Assembly: GCA_009885595.1 (NCBI GenBank)
Contig: VFKJ01000130.1
Coordinates: 1 to 13,909, forward strand
Direction: 5' to 3'
Source: Myxococcales bacterium
GTDB lineage: Bacteria; Myxococcota; Myxococcia; Myxococcales; Myxococcaceae
DNA: 13,909 nt
Shown here: positions 13,367 through 13,909 of the stretch, in pieces
How the letters are laid out: every line of letters begins with the position of its first letter
Numbering within the stretch: the stretch's first letter is position 1
Translations under genes and position numbers: made by a program
The notes under the pieces: generated by a model
Told to the model about the DNA's origin: nothing
The model's database searches: none
Seen by the model: only the letters and a program-made list of their open reading frames with translations

Positions 13367-13909
13367 GTGCTGCCGCTCGTCGTCCTTGCCGTCCTTGCCG
13401 TCGATGCAGGTGTCCTCACTGAAGACGCAGGCATCCCTTCACAACGCCTCAACGCCCAGCCGCTCAACCGGAAGGTCGACGACGAGCGGGTCGAGCGGGT
13501 GCTCGCTTCCTTGTCCACCCGGGAGCGCTGCGGCCAGCTGATCCTCGCCTACCCGCAAATCGATCGCGTCGGTCCGGTCGAAGTGGGCGGCATCCTCTTC
13601 GTGGGCAACTCGCTCAAGAACATCGCCAAGGCCAAGGCGAAGATCGACGCCACCCGGGTGCGCGCGAAGATTCCGCCCTTCGTCTCGGTCGACATGGAAG
13701 GCGGTCCCTCCAACCGGATGAAGAGCGTGCGCGGCCTGCGCACCATGCCCTCTGCCCGCGAGTTGGCGCTGATGGAAGACGCCGAGGTGAAGCGCTGGGG
13801 GCGCCGCGTGGGCGAGGCGATGAAGGCGGTCGGCCTCAACATGAACCTCGCGCCGGTGCTCGACGTCGCGCCCTCGGGGCACATGGAGCGAAACGGCCGC
13901 AGCTTCAGC
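13367..13909 (+). CDS. Glycoside hydrolase family 3 (beta-N-acetylhexosaminidase-like), 3' truncated by window end
   Basis: The first 181 codons of a GH3 enzyme; the frame is still open at the window end. The frame begins with GTG and has no stop here. MLPLVVLAVLAVDAG looks like the core of a signal peptide, though it lacks basic residues. GH3 landmarks follow: TRERCGQLIL (51-60), VGGILFVGNSL (73-83), IPPFVSVDMEGG (102-113) with NRM shortly after, TMPSARELA (127-135), and GLNMNLAPVLDVAP (156-169) with NGRSFS at the edge. The order and spacing match the NagZ-like branch, which removes terminal N-acetylglucosamine from muropeptides or chitin-derived sugars. The catalytic nucleophile and the His/Asp general-acid loop lie beyond the window, so activity and substrate cannot be judged. 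An export signal would distinguish it from cytoplasmic NagZ. Confidence 0.88.
   Translation, partial: MLPLVVLAVLAVDAGVLTEDAGIPSQRLNAQPLNRKVDDERVERVLASLSTRERCGQLILAYPQIDRVGPVEVGGILFVGNSLKNIAKAKAKIDATRVRAKIPPFVSVDMEGGPSNRMKSVRGLRTMPSARELALMEDAEVKRWGRRVGEAMKAVGLNMNLAPVLDVAPSGHMERNGRSFS

Noticed and set aside
13379..13403. Short tandem repeat GTCCTTGCC in the GH3 signal peptide
   Set aside because: Two and a half 9-base units encoding VLA are expected from low-complexity hydrophobic signal sequence and are too short to interpret.

Overview
The window is GC-rich, densely packed bacterial chromosome with strong G/C bias at third codon positions and frequent GTG starts. The best guess is a member of the Myxococcota (a myxobacterium-like delta-proteobacterium). 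That inference rests on the long receiver-like/coiled-coil/DUF4388 (PATAN)/J-like signalling protein, the lipoprotein-rich content and the general gene style; no single marker proves it. I find thirteen protein-coding genes and no tRNA, rRNA, CRISPR array, IS element or phage gene.

Layout. Bases 1-314 hold no gene I can support. Bases 315-3335 encode a 1006-residue multidomain protein. It is followed by def (peptide deformylase, +) and, convergently, nth (endonuclease III, -), with a strong palindromic repeat filling the 43-base gap between them. Divergent from nth is a two-gene unit: an M23 (LytM) peptidase lipoprotein overlapping by ATGA with an unrecognised 130-aa protein. Next come a pair of inverted-repeat arms, an HU gene (-) with a clear terminator and promoter, a parallel beta-helix lipoprotein (+), and an alpha/beta hydrolase (-) whose 3' end overlaps that of the lipoprotein. 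From 9187 onward all genes point right: pssA, cinA, a polytopic membrane protein resembling GT-C glycosyltransferases, a DUF1285 protein, and a GH3 family glycosidase cut by the window end.

How the genes relate. Much of the content concerns the cell envelope: phosphatidylserine synthesis, peptidoglycan-type hydrolases (M23, GH3), a putative lipid-linked-sugar glycosyltransferase and two lipoproteins. The rest is housekeeping: N-terminal Met deformylation, base-excision repair, nucleoid protein, NMN recycling. cinA, the membrane protein and the DUF1285 gene are joined by ATGA/TGATG overlaps and are probably co-translated.

Non-coding structure is the most interesting layer. Two copies of a three-arm CCCTCTCCCC-type palindrome lie at gene ends, and one supplies the last 12 codons of the DUF1285 gene. 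A second, unrelated inverted-repeat family flanks the 3' side of HU. Three genes carry a TGGTAnnnT motif 6-9 bases before a start codon, suggesting leaderless or near-leaderless transcripts. I see no clearly new multi-gene system. The degenerate receiver plus degenerate J-like module on one scaffold protein, and the uncharacterised partner of the M23 lipoprotein, are the best leads.
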